From Silicimonas sp. (GTDB lineage Bacteria; Pseudomonadota; Alphaproteobacteria; Rhodobacterales; Rhodobacteraceae), in assembly GCA_022819605.1 (NCBI GenBank), contig JAJEGW010000182.1, positions 1 to 64,000 on the forward strand: a stretch of 64,000 nt of DNA, read 5' to 3'. Of the stretch, positions 8,362 to 16,228 are shown one piece after another (positions within the stretch are counted from its first letter, which is position 1; each line of letters opens with the position of its first letter). A program made the translations under genes and the position numbers. Below the pieces are notes generated by a model, which worked only from the letters and a program-made list of their open reading frames with translations, did not search any database and was not told the origin of the DNA.

Positions 8362-9204
8362 TCATTGGTCAACCGTGTACTTTCGTTCGAGGAACGACAC
8401 GCCTATTGACAGGATCAGGGTCACCACCATGTAGACCGCTGCCACGGTGAACCAGATCTCGAAGCTCATGTACGTGTCGGAAATGATGTTGCGCCCGATT
8501 GTCGTAAGCTCGGCCACGGCGATGACGCTAACAATTGCCGACGACTTGATGAGATGCACCACTTCGCCCGTCATCGGCGGCAGCATGAATCGGACGGACT
8601 GCGGCAAAATGATGTAGCGGTAGGCCTGCGTCGTGGACATCCCGATTGACTTCGCGGCTTCCCACTGCCCGATGGCAACCGCATTGATGCCTGCCCGGAA
8701 GATTTCGGATATCAGTGCGGAATGGAAGACGGCAAGCGTCAGGATGCTGGCAACGTAGCGGTCGAGCCCAAAGATCGGTCCCAGCACGTAGTAGAAGAGG
8801 TAGAGCAGCACCAGGAGCGGGATGTTGCGGATCAATTCGAGGAACCCGACGGCGACGGCAGATCCGACGACGAGACCTGACAGCCGCAGGAGTGCCACGA
8901 CGAGTCCGAGAACCGTGGCAAGCGCGAACGACAGGATGGAGAGCTTGATGGTCGCCACCAGACCGATGGATATCTCGCCCCACTGAAATCCGTCGTCGGT
9001 AAAGCTGTACAGATACTGCGGGACACGGTACCACTGCCAGTTGTAGCCCATGTTCTGGGCCCCGACGAACGACCCATAAATGATCAGCCCGACAACGATG
9101 GCATAGATCGCGACGGCGACTGGAATGGAATTCAGCAGTTGCTGATGCACTGGCGGCTTTGGGATCGGAAGGCCGCGCAGGCTGGCTGTCCCGCTCGACG
9201 CCAT
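8362..9204 (-). CDS. Polar amino-acid ABC transporter permease (first permease)
   Basis: A 280-residue membrane protein starting at ATG 9204, immediately after the ATPase stop codon at 9206. It has the BPD_transp_1 domain with WEAAKSIGMSTTQAYRYIILPQ as the cytoplasmic coupling loop. It should form a heterodimeric channel with the permease at 6378-7241. The longer open frame to 9285 lies within the ATPase gene and was rejected. Confidence 0.92.
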   Translation of the reverse strand: MASSGTASLRGLPIPKPPVHQQLLNSIPVAVAIYAIVVGLIIYGSFVGAQNMGYNWQWYRVPQYLYSFTDDGFQWGEISIGLVATIKLSILSFALATVLGLVVALLRLSGLVVGSAVAVGFLELIRNIPLLVLLYLFYYVLGPIFGLDRYVASILTLAVFHSALISEIFRAGINAVAIGQWEAAKSIGMSTTQAYRYIILPQSVRFMLPPMTGEVVHLIKSSAIVSVIAVAELTTIGRNIISDTYMSFEIWFTVAAVYMVVTLILSIGVSFLERKYTVDQ

Positions 9205-9205
9205 C

Positions 9206-9949
9206 TCAATGCTCCAGGATCTGCGCCAGGAACATCCGGCAACGGTCGCTTGAAGGAGCCGTGAAAAACTGCTCGGGAGGCGCAACCTCGACGATCCGCC
9301 CCTCCTCCATGAACACCATCGTATCCGCCACCTTGCGTGCGAATCCCATCTCGTGCGTAACCACGACCATGGTCATGCCGGTTTCGGCAAGCTCGACCAT
9401 GACGTCGAGCACTTCATTGATCATCTCGGGATCCAGCGCCGATGTCGGCTCGTCGAACAGCATGATCCGGGTTTCCATGCAAAGCGACCTGGCAATTGCC
9501 ACGCGCTGCTGCTGGCCACCGGAAAGCTGGGCCGGGTACTTTTCCGCCTGCTCGGGAATGTGGACGCGATCCAGGTACTTGCGTGCAGTCTCTTCCGCCT
9601 GCCCCCGCGAGACCTTCCGGACCTTCATCGGTCCGATCATGAGGTTTTCGAGCACGGTGAGATGCGGAAAGAGGTTAAACTGCTGGAAGACCATGCCGAC
9701 TTCCTGCCGCAGCTTTCGAACGTCCTTCGATCCTTCGAAGACCTCAATGCCGTCGACCACAAGAGTGCCAGAACTATGGTTTTCCAGCGCATTGAAGCAG
9801 CGAATCAACGTGGACTTTCCAGACCCCGAAGGTCCGCACACCACCACACGTTCACCCTGGCGAACCGAGATGCTGACATCCTTCAGGGCATGAAACTTCC
9901 CGTAGAACTTGTCGACGTTGCGAGCCTCGATGATCGGTTGGCTACTCAT
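9206..9949 (-). CDS. Polar amino-acid ABC transporter ATP-binding protein
   Basis: From ATG 9949 the protein has 247 residues with Walker A GPSGSGKST, signature LSGGQQQR and Walker B IMLFDEPTSALD, plus the switch His in VVTHEMGFA. It is most like the GlnQ/HisP group that energises polar amino-acid uptake. First gene of the four-gene transporter operon, transcribed away from the AhpD-like gene. The start at 9949 was chosen because family members begin shortly before IIEARNVDKFYG; the frame is open further upstream to 10057. Confidence 0.93.
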   Translation of the reverse strand: MSSQPIIEARNVDKFYGKFHALKDVSISVRQGERVVVCGPSGSGKSTLIRCFNALENHSSGTLVVDGIEVFEGSKDVRKLRQEVGMVFQQFNLFPHLTVLENLMIGPMKVRKVSRGQAEETARKYLDRVHIPEQAEKYPAQLSGGQQQRVAIARSLCMETRIMLFDEPTSALDPEMINEVLDVMVELAETGMTMVVVTHEMGFARKVADTMVFMEEGRIVEVAPPEQFFTAPSSDRCRMFLAQILEH

Positions 9950-10159
9950 GCAATCCACCTGCCGCGACGGCTGACGCGCGTTCCATGGAACCATGGCAGC
10001 ATTCGAGGATGCCTGGCAACGACTTTCGTCTGTTGCCGCCTTGAGCAGCCTTTCCATTGCAGCTGCGCGTCAAGGATCGCATGGATCCGAGACGCATTTC
10101 GCGCGACGTTCGCTCTGACCGCTGGCGGCGACAACGCAAAATTCGGCATCCCCCAATTC

Positions 10160-10199
10160 TTGCATTTCACTCAATAACGTTGCATGACGGTTTATGCAA
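10160..10199. promoter_or_regulatory. TTGCAT repeats in divergent intergenic region, candidate operator
   Basis: TTGCAT occurs at 10160-10165 and 10180-10185 (20 bases apart), with the inverse ATGCAA at 10194-10199. They lie in the 314-base gap between the transporter operon (minus) and the AhpD-like/XRE-cupin/MATE genes (plus), about 65-100 bases before ATG 10264. Apart from these sites I see nothing else in this gap. A binding site for the XRE-cupin regulator at 10852 is the simplest reading, unproven. Confidence 0.35.
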
Positions 10200-10263
10200 G
10201 GAATAAGAAGAATCGTTCGAATGAAATTCGAATTCAGTCTGCCAGCCATCCAGAGGAGACACA

Positions 10264-10842
10264 ATGTCGGCATGGATCAAGATGATCTCCGACGAGGACG
10301 CAGATGAGGTGCTCTCGGAAGCCCTGGAGCAGGCGCGGACCCCGCACGGAACCGTAGACAACGTCATGCGCGTCCATTCGCTCCGGCCGAACACCATGCG
10401 TGGTCACGTCACGCTTTATCACGCCTGCCTTCATGACGACGGCAACAGCATTCCGCAGTGGTTCCAGGAAGTAATGGGCTCATACGTGTCCACGCTGAAC
10501 GATTGCGCCTACTCCTATGCAAATCACTGGACCAACGCGAAGCATCTCATCGGGGACGACGAGCGCGCCAACCGGATCGAACGGGCGCTCAAGGGCCGGC
10601 AACCCGAGATTCAGTTCAGCGGTCGTGAACTTGCGGCGCTCCGCTATGCCGAAATCCTGACCCTTCAACCCGGCGCAATCTCGGAAGACACCGTGCTCAC
10701 GCTACGCGAAACGGGCTGGGATGACGGCGAGATCCTGGAGATGAACCAGATCATCTGCTACTTCAACTATGCCAACCGGCTGCTTAACGGGCTTGGCGTG
10801 ACAACGGCCGGCGACGTGGTCGGCTATTACGCAGAAACGTAG
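10264..10842 (+). CDS. AhpD-like / carboxymuconolactone decarboxylase-family protein
   Basis: The 192-residue alpha-helical protein resembles the peroxidase-related group of the CMD/AhpD superfamily. It begins behind a GAGGAGA ribosome-binding site. The active-site motif is normally C-x2-C-x3-H; here it is C81-A-Y-S84-Y-A-N-H88, so the second Cys is a Ser and a classic dithiol peroxidase cycle is doubtful. It heads a plus-strand group with an XRE-cupin regulator and a MATE exporter, separated by about 10 bases each. Its substrate is unknown. Confidence 0.75.
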   Translation: MSAWIKMISDEDADEVLSEALEQARTPHGTVDNVMRVHSLRPNTMRGHVTLYHACLHDDGNSIPQWFQEVMGSYVSTLNDCAYSYANHWTNAKHLIGDDERANRIERALKGRQPEIQFSGRELAALRYAEILTLQPGAISEDTVLTLRETGWDDGEILEMNQIICYFNYANRLLNGLGVTTAGDVVGYYAET

Positions 10843-10851
10843 CGGCGCGAC

Positions 10852-11439
10852 ATGGCATCCGAGAAGGCCGGCAAGCACATCGATGAAGCGATCGGGCAGT
10901 CACTGAAAGAGCTTCGGCGCGAACGCGGCCATTCCGCCAGGGCGCTGGCCAAGCTTTCCGGCGTATCCGCGGCCATGGTGAGCCGCATCGAGAACGGGCT
11001 GGTAAGCCCAAGCATTTCCACGCTCGCGGCGCTCGCCGAGGCACTGAGCGTTCCAATCGTGTCGCTGTTTCGAGAGGCGCGCACCGACCATACGGACTTC
11101 ACCCTGGTGCACGCTGGCGAAGGCCTGAAATCCACCCGTCTCACCGAGGGGCATCGGCACGACTACGTGAATCTTGCCCTTCATGCGCGCAAGGATCTTC
11201 GCTTCCAGGCCCGCAGGGTGACGCTGACCCGGGATGGCGGCAAGCCACCGACCTATGTTGGCCATGGCGTCGTCTTCGTTCAAGTGCTTGCCGGCCGGGC
11301 AATCTACCGGTACGGCCAGCAGCACCTGACCCTGTCCGAAGGCGACAGCCTGAGCGTGGACGCCGAACTGAACCACGGATTCGTGGACGTCCTGACGCCG
11401 GAGTTCGTGTTTCTGACCGTCCAGGCGGAGCGCCCCTGA
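10852..11439 (+). CDS. XRE-family regulator with C-terminal cupin domain (paralogue)
   Basis: The 195-residue protein has an N-terminal HTH_3 domain (about residues 12-68, VSRIENGLVSPSISTL) and a C-terminal cupin. It aligns along its length with the regulator at 5789-6367, so the two are paralogues controlling neighbouring catabolic units. It begins 9 bases after the AhpD-like gene and is followed 10 bases later by the MATE gene, so it probably autoregulates its own operon. Confidence 0.88.
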   Translation: MASEKAGKHIDEAIGQSLKELRRERGHSARALAKLSGVSAAMVSRIENGLVSPSISTLAALAEALSVPIVSLFREARTDHTDFTLVHAGEGLKSTRLTEGHRHDYVNLALHARKDLRFQARRVTLTRDGGKPPTYVGHGVVFVQVLAGRAIYRYGQQHLTLSEGDSLSVDAELNHGFVDVLTPEFVFLTVQAERP

Positions 11440-11449
11440 ACGGCCATGC

Positions 11450-12838
11450 ATGGCACGTGAACTCACCAGCGACCTGACCGACGGTCCGATCAGCGGTCAC
11501 TTTCGGACGCTTGCCGTCCCTGCCGCGATAGGGATGCTGTTCAACACGCTCTACAACGTCGTGGACATGTTCTTCGCCGGCCTGTTGTCGACCAGTGCGC
11601 AAGCCGGCATCTCGCTGGGATATCAGGCCTTCTACATCGCGCTGTCCATCGGCTTCGGCCTCGGCGCCGCAATGGGTGCCATCGTCGGAAACGCTCTCGG
11701 GGCGAAGGACCGGCGCGCCGCCCGACGGCATTCGGCACAAGGCGTCACGTTCGGCGCCATCGCCGCCCTAGTCCTTGTGGTGATCGGATCATGGTACGGC
11801 CCGGCGCTCGTGCAGCTTGTGTCCGAGCCCGGGCCCTATCGCGACGCCGGGACGCGGTACTATTTGCTTCTTTCCCTGGCACTGCCCAGCTTCATGATCG
11901 CCTATGCCTGCAACGGGGCATTGCAGGCGCACGGCGACGGGCGGTCCATGCAGCATGCGCTGATGGCCGCGTTCTTTGCCAACATAGCCCTCAATCCGCT
12001 GCTGATATTCGGCCTTCCCGGCTTTTGGAGCGGAATAGGCTTCGACGGCCTCGCGGTGTCCACGGTCATCAGCCAAACCGGCGTAATGATCTATCTGCTG
12101 TGGAAGCTGCTGAGGCTTGCAACGCTGTCTCGGGTACGGTCCCGACATTTCTCGCCCCGAGTTCCCGAGCTTCGGGAAATCTTCCTACAGACATTCCCGA
12201 CCGCTTTCGCGCTCATGATCATGATGCTGTCGGGATTCGTGGTACAGTTCGTTCTAAAGGGCTTCGGAGAGCACGCGATTGCCGGCTTCGGCATTGCCAT
12301 CAGGCTCGAACAGATCCTGTTCCTCCCGGTTCTCGGAGTGACCGGGGCACTGCTCCCTATCGCGGCCCAGGCGTTCGGGGCCCGCGACCATGATCGTGTG
12401 CGAGCGGCCCTCTTCTATTGCTGGAAGGTCGGATTTATCATGACTGTCGGAGCGTTGCCGATCATCTGGATTCTGGGACGCCCTGTGCTCGAACGGTTCA
12501 CCCAGGATCCTGACGTGATCCGGGTCGGTCTCGCATACCTCCGGGTCGAAAGCCTGATCCTGCCGGCCTACATGATGCACTTCGCGATCAACTCTTTCCT
12601 GCAGGCACTCAAGCGCCCGATCTGGAGCGTCTGGATCAGCCTCTACAGGCAGGCCTTCGGCATTGCATTCTTTGTCTGGCTGTTTGTCGGCGTGTTTCGG
12701 TTCAGCGAAATAGGCGTCTGGTTCGGAGTCGCTGCCGCGGTCACGACCGGATTGATGATCTCGATGGTCATCGCGTCGCGGGTGGCATCGGAGAGCATTG
12801 GCGGCCTCTGGCGGGCATCGGCGCGTCGCGGCACCTGA
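11450..12838 (+). CDS. MATE-family multidrug/metabolite efflux transporter
   Basis: The 462-residue protein has about 12 hydrophobic segments in two MatE halves. Its start FRTLAVPAAIGMLFNTLYNVVDMFF and GALQAHGDGRSMQHALMAAFFANIALNPLLIF are characteristic of NorM/DinF-type exporters. These pump cationic or polar organic compounds out in exchange for Na+ or H+. It is last in the plus-strand group with the AhpD-like protein and the regulator, and its end meets the convergent decarboxylase subunit gene 2 bases later. Export of a toxic pathway intermediate is possible. Confidence 0.92.
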   Translation: MARELTSDLTDGPISGHFRTLAVPAAIGMLFNTLYNVVDMFFAGLLSTSAQAGISLGYQAFYIALSIGFGLGAAMGAIVGNALGAKDRRAARRHSAQGVTFGAIAALVLVVIGSWYGPALVQLVSEPGPYRDAGTRYYLLLSLALPSFMIAYACNGALQAHGDGRSMQHALMAAFFANIALNPLLIFGLPGFWSGIGFDGLAVSTVISQTGVMIYLLWKLLRLATLSRVRSRHFSPRVPELREIFLQTFPTAFALMIMMLSGFVVQFVLKGFGEHAIAGFGIAIRLEQILFLPVLGVTGALLPIAAQAFGARDHDRVRAALFYCWKVGFIMTVGALPIIWILGRPVLERFTQDPDVIRVGLAYLRVESLILPAYMMHFAINSFLQALKRPIWSVWISLYRQAFGIAFFVWLFVGVFRFSEIGVWFGVAAAVTTGLMISMVIASRVASESIGGLWRASARRGT

Positions 12839-12839
12839 C

Positions 12840-13415
12840 CTATTCCCTGCCGTTGAGCGCATCCTCGAACGTCTTTCGTGCCTCGGCACTGTGGATGTAG
12901 GCGTAGTTCCTCGGGTACGGCTCGCCGGGCCTTGTCTCGAGGCTGACCATTTGCGGACCGGCATGTTCAAGAATGCGAGGCACCGCGCTGGCAAACTCCT
13001 CAAGTTCGTCAAACGAATGCGACATGGCGTATCCCGCGGCCGCGGCAAATCCGGCGAAATCGACGTTCTCGGCGTTCGGGATCGGCTGGTCGCCATTCAC
13101 TTCGTAGACGCGGTTCGCAAACACGAAATGGTAGAAATTGGTGACGCCGGCACCGGCGACAGTGACGAGCGCTCCCAGATTCATGAGCAGCGAGCCATCA
13201 CCGTCAAACACGAACACCCGTCGCTCCGGGTTGACCAGCGCGAGGCCCAATCCGTGCGACGCCGCCTGCCCCATTGCTCCGACGGCCACGTAGTTCAGCG
13301 CCCTGGGATTGATCTCCAACCAGTCGAAATTCGTTTGGTACACGGCAACAACGATGTCGTCATCGCGCACGAGCGGCACGAGAGTACGAAGCGCTTCATC
13401 ACGCCTGATGGTCAC
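12840..13415 (-). CDS. ThDP-dependent decarboxylase, catalytic (PP-domain) subunit
   Basis: The 191-residue protein is a stand-alone thiamine-diphosphate-binding PP domain of the sulfopyruvate/phosphonopyruvate decarboxylase type (ComE-like). The motif GDGSLLMNLGALVTVAGAG...FANRVYEVNG is the GDG-N signature that holds Mg-diphosphate. It starts at GTG 13415, overlapping the stop of the partner subunit by 4 bases (GTGA). It would decarboxylate a 2-oxo acid together with that partner. The aminotransferase upstream could supply the oxo acid. Confidence 0.82.
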   Translation of the reverse strand: MTIRRDEALRTLVPLVRDDDIVVAVYQTNFDWLEINPRALNYVAVGAMGQAASHGLGLALVNPERRVFVFDGDGSLLMNLGALVTVAGAGVTNFYHFVFANRVYEVNGDQPIPNAENVDFAGFAAAAGYAMSHSFDELEEFASAVPRILEHAGPQMVSLETRPGEPYPRNYAYIHSAEARKTFEDALNGRE

Positions 13416-13960
13416 GGCGCCACCGGTGCGCGGCCAATCAGGAATACATGCGGCCGCGAATTCGCATATGCTTCGTCAATCAAGTGAACGATGCTCTCTA
13501 CGTCCCCGGGCTCTTCGATCGGAGAATGCGAAATCCCCATCGCGCGGAGCACCGGCTCGACAATCCTCACACCGTAGGCCGCGGACTTGCTTGCAGGCAG
13601 ATGAGGCTCCTTCTCCAAGAGACCGACCAGCATGACGACCGGCCTTTGGTAGTCGATGCCGATCGCACGGATGGCGTTGAGGGAGTCCATGAGTCCGGTC
13701 TGCTGCATCAACAGTACCGCTCGTGTTCCGTTGCAGGACATCGCGGCACAAATCGAGACGCCCTCGTCCTCCTTGCACACCCGTGTGAGGCGAATGGCCG
13801 GGTCGCGCGATATCGGCCAAAGCAGCCCGTCGCTCGTGACAATGTCGGGCAGTGCAACGACCTCTCCAACCCCGCTCTCCTTGAGGAGTTCAATGATGCG
13901 AGCGCCCGAGGGGTGAGCTGTCTGGCCTAGCGTCCTTGCCGGAGTGGCCTCGGTCATCAT
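13412..13960 (-). CDS. ThDP-dependent decarboxylase, PYR-domain subunit
   Basis: From ATG 13960, behind AAGGAGGTAAC, the product has 182 residues and matches the PYR domain of ComD-like sulfopyruvate/phosphonopyruvate decarboxylase alpha subunits. The Glu in RVCKEDEGVSICAAMSCNG is the activating glutamate, and VLLMQQTGLMDSLNAI is also typical. With the downstream subunit it forms an alpha-beta enzyme. Its ATG overlaps the aminotransferase stop (ATGA). A longer open frame to 14488 lies inside the aminotransferase gene and was rejected. Confidence 0.82.
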   Translation of the reverse strand: MMTEATPARTLGQTAHPSGARIIELLKESGVGEVVALPDIVTSDGLLWPISRDPAIRLTRVCKEDEGVSICAAMSCNGTRAVLLMQQTGLMDSLNAIRAIGIDYQRPVVMLVGLLEKEPHLPASKSAAYGVRIVEPVLRAMGISHSPIEEPGDVESIVHLIDEAYANSRPHVFLIGRAPVAP

Positions 13961-15051
13961 GTTACCTCCTTCAGGTGGCTTTCGAGCGCCCGAGACGTTG
14001 CATCCAGTTCGTGCCGCAAGCCAATCGAGACCCTGAAGCAATCGGCATATGCAGGTGCATTCATTCGCCGGACCCGTATCCCCTTCTCGCCCAGAGCCAG
14101 AACCGCAGCTTCCGACTGAACCGCCCCAGGCATCCTGACGAGGACGAAATTGGTCTGCGACGGAACGTAGTCCACTCCAAGGCTGACCAACCGGTCGCAG
14201 AATCCCTCCAACAGAGCACGGTTCTCCTGACGGACAAACGCGACATGCGCCTGATCTTCTAGCGCCGCCATTGCCGCCGCAACGGAGGGCTTTGCCATGG
14301 GGAAGGTCAAGGCAATCCGCCGCACGGCGTCGATCACGTCCCTGGGACCATGGGCCCAACCCACGCGTGCTCCGGCAAGTCCGTAGATCTTGGAAAACGT
14401 TCGACAGACAACCACGTTCGCCGATCGCGTGACAAGGTCGTGTCCGGGATCGTAATCGCCGGCCCAGGCATATTCGGCGTACGCGCAATCCAGTAGCAGG
14501 AGAACGTCGTCGGGGATTGCGGCGTGCAGGCGCTCGACCTCTGCTTTCGGAAGATAGGTGCCGGCAGGATTTTCCGGATTGGCGACGTAAACCACCCGTG
14601 TTCGCTCGGTGAGAGCGGCGATCATGCCGTCGACGGACGGCGTCAGCTCGTCATCTTCGACCGAAACAACCTCGCCTCCGTTTGCATGTGCATAGTTTGG
14701 GACCTTCAGATATCCGTTCGCGGACCGGACAAGTTGATCCCCCTGCCCGAGATACGCACGGAACAGTCGCGCAAGGAGGTCGTCCGCCCCCTGCCCGACG
14801 ACTATCCTGTCCGAATCAAGCCCATGAAATCCGGCAATTTCGCGGACCAGCGCGACATCGACTCCTTCCGGGTATCGCTCGATCCCAGACACGGATGCGC
14901 GAGCGGCGTCCCTGGCATGCCGACTCGGACCAAAGACGCTCTCATTGGAGTTCAGCAAGGCCCAGGCGGGCGGCAGTTCGTCTGCAGCCGACCCCAGCAT
15001 ATGCGGCTTGATCCGATCAATCCCCGGCTTTGCCTTCGGTCCCGCTATCAT
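13957..15051 (-). CDS. HisC-like class I/II aminotransferase
   Basis: The 364-residue PLP enzyme resembles histidinol-phosphate aminotransferases: LLNSNESVFGPS at the N-terminus, NPENPAGTYLP, DCAYAEYAW, and RTFSKIYGLAGARVGWA with the PLP-binding Lys. Such proteins outside his operons often act on other amino acids. The tight link to a two-subunit 2-oxo-acid decarboxylase suggests transamination followed by decarboxylation to an aldehyde. The start at 15051 matches family members; the Shine-Dalgarno-like GGGAGG is closer than usual. Confidence 0.85.
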   Translation of the reverse strand: MIAGPKAKPGIDRIKPHMLGSAADELPPAWALLNSNESVFGPSRHARDAARASVSGIERYPEGVDVALVREIAGFHGLDSDRIVVGQGADDLLARLFRAYLGQGDQLVRSANGYLKVPNYAHANGGEVVSVEDDELTPSVDGMIAALTERTRVVYVANPENPAGTYLPKAEVERLHAAIPDDVLLLLDCAYAEYAWAGDYDPGHDLVTRSANVVVCRTFSKIYGLAGARVGWAHGPRDVIDAVRRIALTFPMAKPSVAAAMAALEDQAHVAFVRQENRALLEGFCDRLVSLGVDYVPSQTNFVLVRMPGAVQSEAAVLALGEKGIRVRRMNAPAYADCFRVSIGLRHELDATSRALESHLKEVT

Positions 15052-15159
15052 CACCTCCCGATTCGATGTCTCCAGCCACATGCCTGGACAGGTATGGTCA
15101 TTACCCTCATCACATTTTAGGATAAACGACAAAGCAACTACTCGGCGAAAGGAACCGTT

Positions 15160-16152
15160 TTGGCAGCCACCAGGGTTTCGACGTCCGTCGACCTCGACAA
15201 GCCTGGTCGCCACGTCGGCGAAATTCGTCTTCGCTGGTCCGACAATTCCAACCCGCTGGGACATCATCCGATCCCGGTCATTTCGCTAAGGAACGGCTCT
15301 GGCCCTGTCGCCTTGCTCATTGGCGGCACCCATGGCGACGAATTCGAGGGACCGGCCGCCCTCATGCGCCTGGCACAGGGTCTCGATCCGGCGGTCCTCG
15401 CTGGACAGGTCATTCTGGTTCCCGCCTTGAACGCTCCGGCGTTCGCCGAGGCCTCCCGCGTCAGTCCGCTTGACGGCGCGAATCTCAACCGGGCGTTTCC
15501 TGGCGATCCAAACGGCGGTCCGACGGCCATGATCGCCGACTTCGTGGAAACCGAATTGCTTCCCCGCGCCGACGCCGTTGTCGACTTGCACTCGGGCGGC
15601 AAGGCATCCTTCTTCCAACCCTGCACGCTGGTCACGCACTGCGCCGACAGCGCGCTATACGAGGCGAATCTAGCCTTGGCCCGCGCGTTCGGCCTTCCGC
15701 TGATCTGGCGACTGGGCGACCAGAATGACGACCGGTCCCTCAACGCTGCCGCGGAACGTCAGAACGTTACCATGATTGCCACGGAACTTGGAGGCGGCGG
15801 CGGCACGGATCCCGAAATCACGGGGCATGCGGAAACCGGCCTCCTTCGCATGCTCCGGAACATGGGGATCATCGCTGGAGAGGCAGAGCCGAGACACGCC
15901 AGAATCGTTGAAACTGCGTCACCTGCCTCATCGCTCTACGCTACAAGCGATGGCGTATTCGACAGGGCCGCGGCTGCGGGGCAAGAAGCGAAATCCGGTG
16001 CTCTGGCTGGCAGGCTTCACCACGTATTCGAGCCAGAAAGGCCTTCAAGAGACATGAAGTTCCGGTCTGACGGATTCATCCTGGCGCATACCTGCCGTGG
16101 CCTTGTAAGGCGGGGGGAATTGCTGCATCTCGTTGCACAGGACGTGACTTGA
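15160..16152 (+). CDS. Zinc-dependent deacylase of the succinylglutamate desuccinylase/aspartoacylase family
   Basis: The 330-residue protein carries the M14-like AstE/AspA zinc site H58-x2-E61 (GGTHGDEFEG) and H144 (DLHSGG), with NRAFPGDPNG in between. ATELGGGGG is reminiscent of DoeB-type N-alpha-acetyl-diaminobutyrate deacetylases, though the substrate is not certain. The start is TTG 15160, preceded by GAAAGGAAC. The gene is divergent from the aminotransferase with a 108-base shared promoter region, and precedes the Rieske operon by 76 bases. It may release a free amine or amino acid for the neighbouring enzymes. Confidence 0.85.
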   Translation: MAATRVSTSVDLDKPGRHVGEIRLRWSDNSNPLGHHPIPVISLRNGSGPVALLIGGTHGDEFEGPAALMRLAQGLDPAVLAGQVILVPALNAPAFAEASRVSPLDGANLNRAFPGDPNGGPTAMIADFVETELLPRADAVVDLHSGGKASFFQPCTLVTHCADSALYEANLALARAFGLPLIWRLGDQNDDRSLNAAAERQNVTMIATELGGGGGTDPEITGHAETGLLRMLRNMGIIAGEAEPRHARIVETASPASSLYATSDGVFDRAAAAGQEAKSGALAGRLHHVFEPERPSRDMKFRSDGFILAHTCRGLVRRGELLHLVAQDVT

Positions 16153-16228
16153 AGATGCAGCCGTTTGCCATGCCACCTATTCTCAATTATCGGCTCGGAT
16201 ATCTCCATCCGACTGGCTTGCAGTTCAA

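Noticed and set aside
13961..14488. N-terminal extension of the PYR-domain subunit
   Set aside because: The extra residues are encoded inside the aminotransferase gene in another frame and a strong ribosome-binding site precedes ATG 13960.
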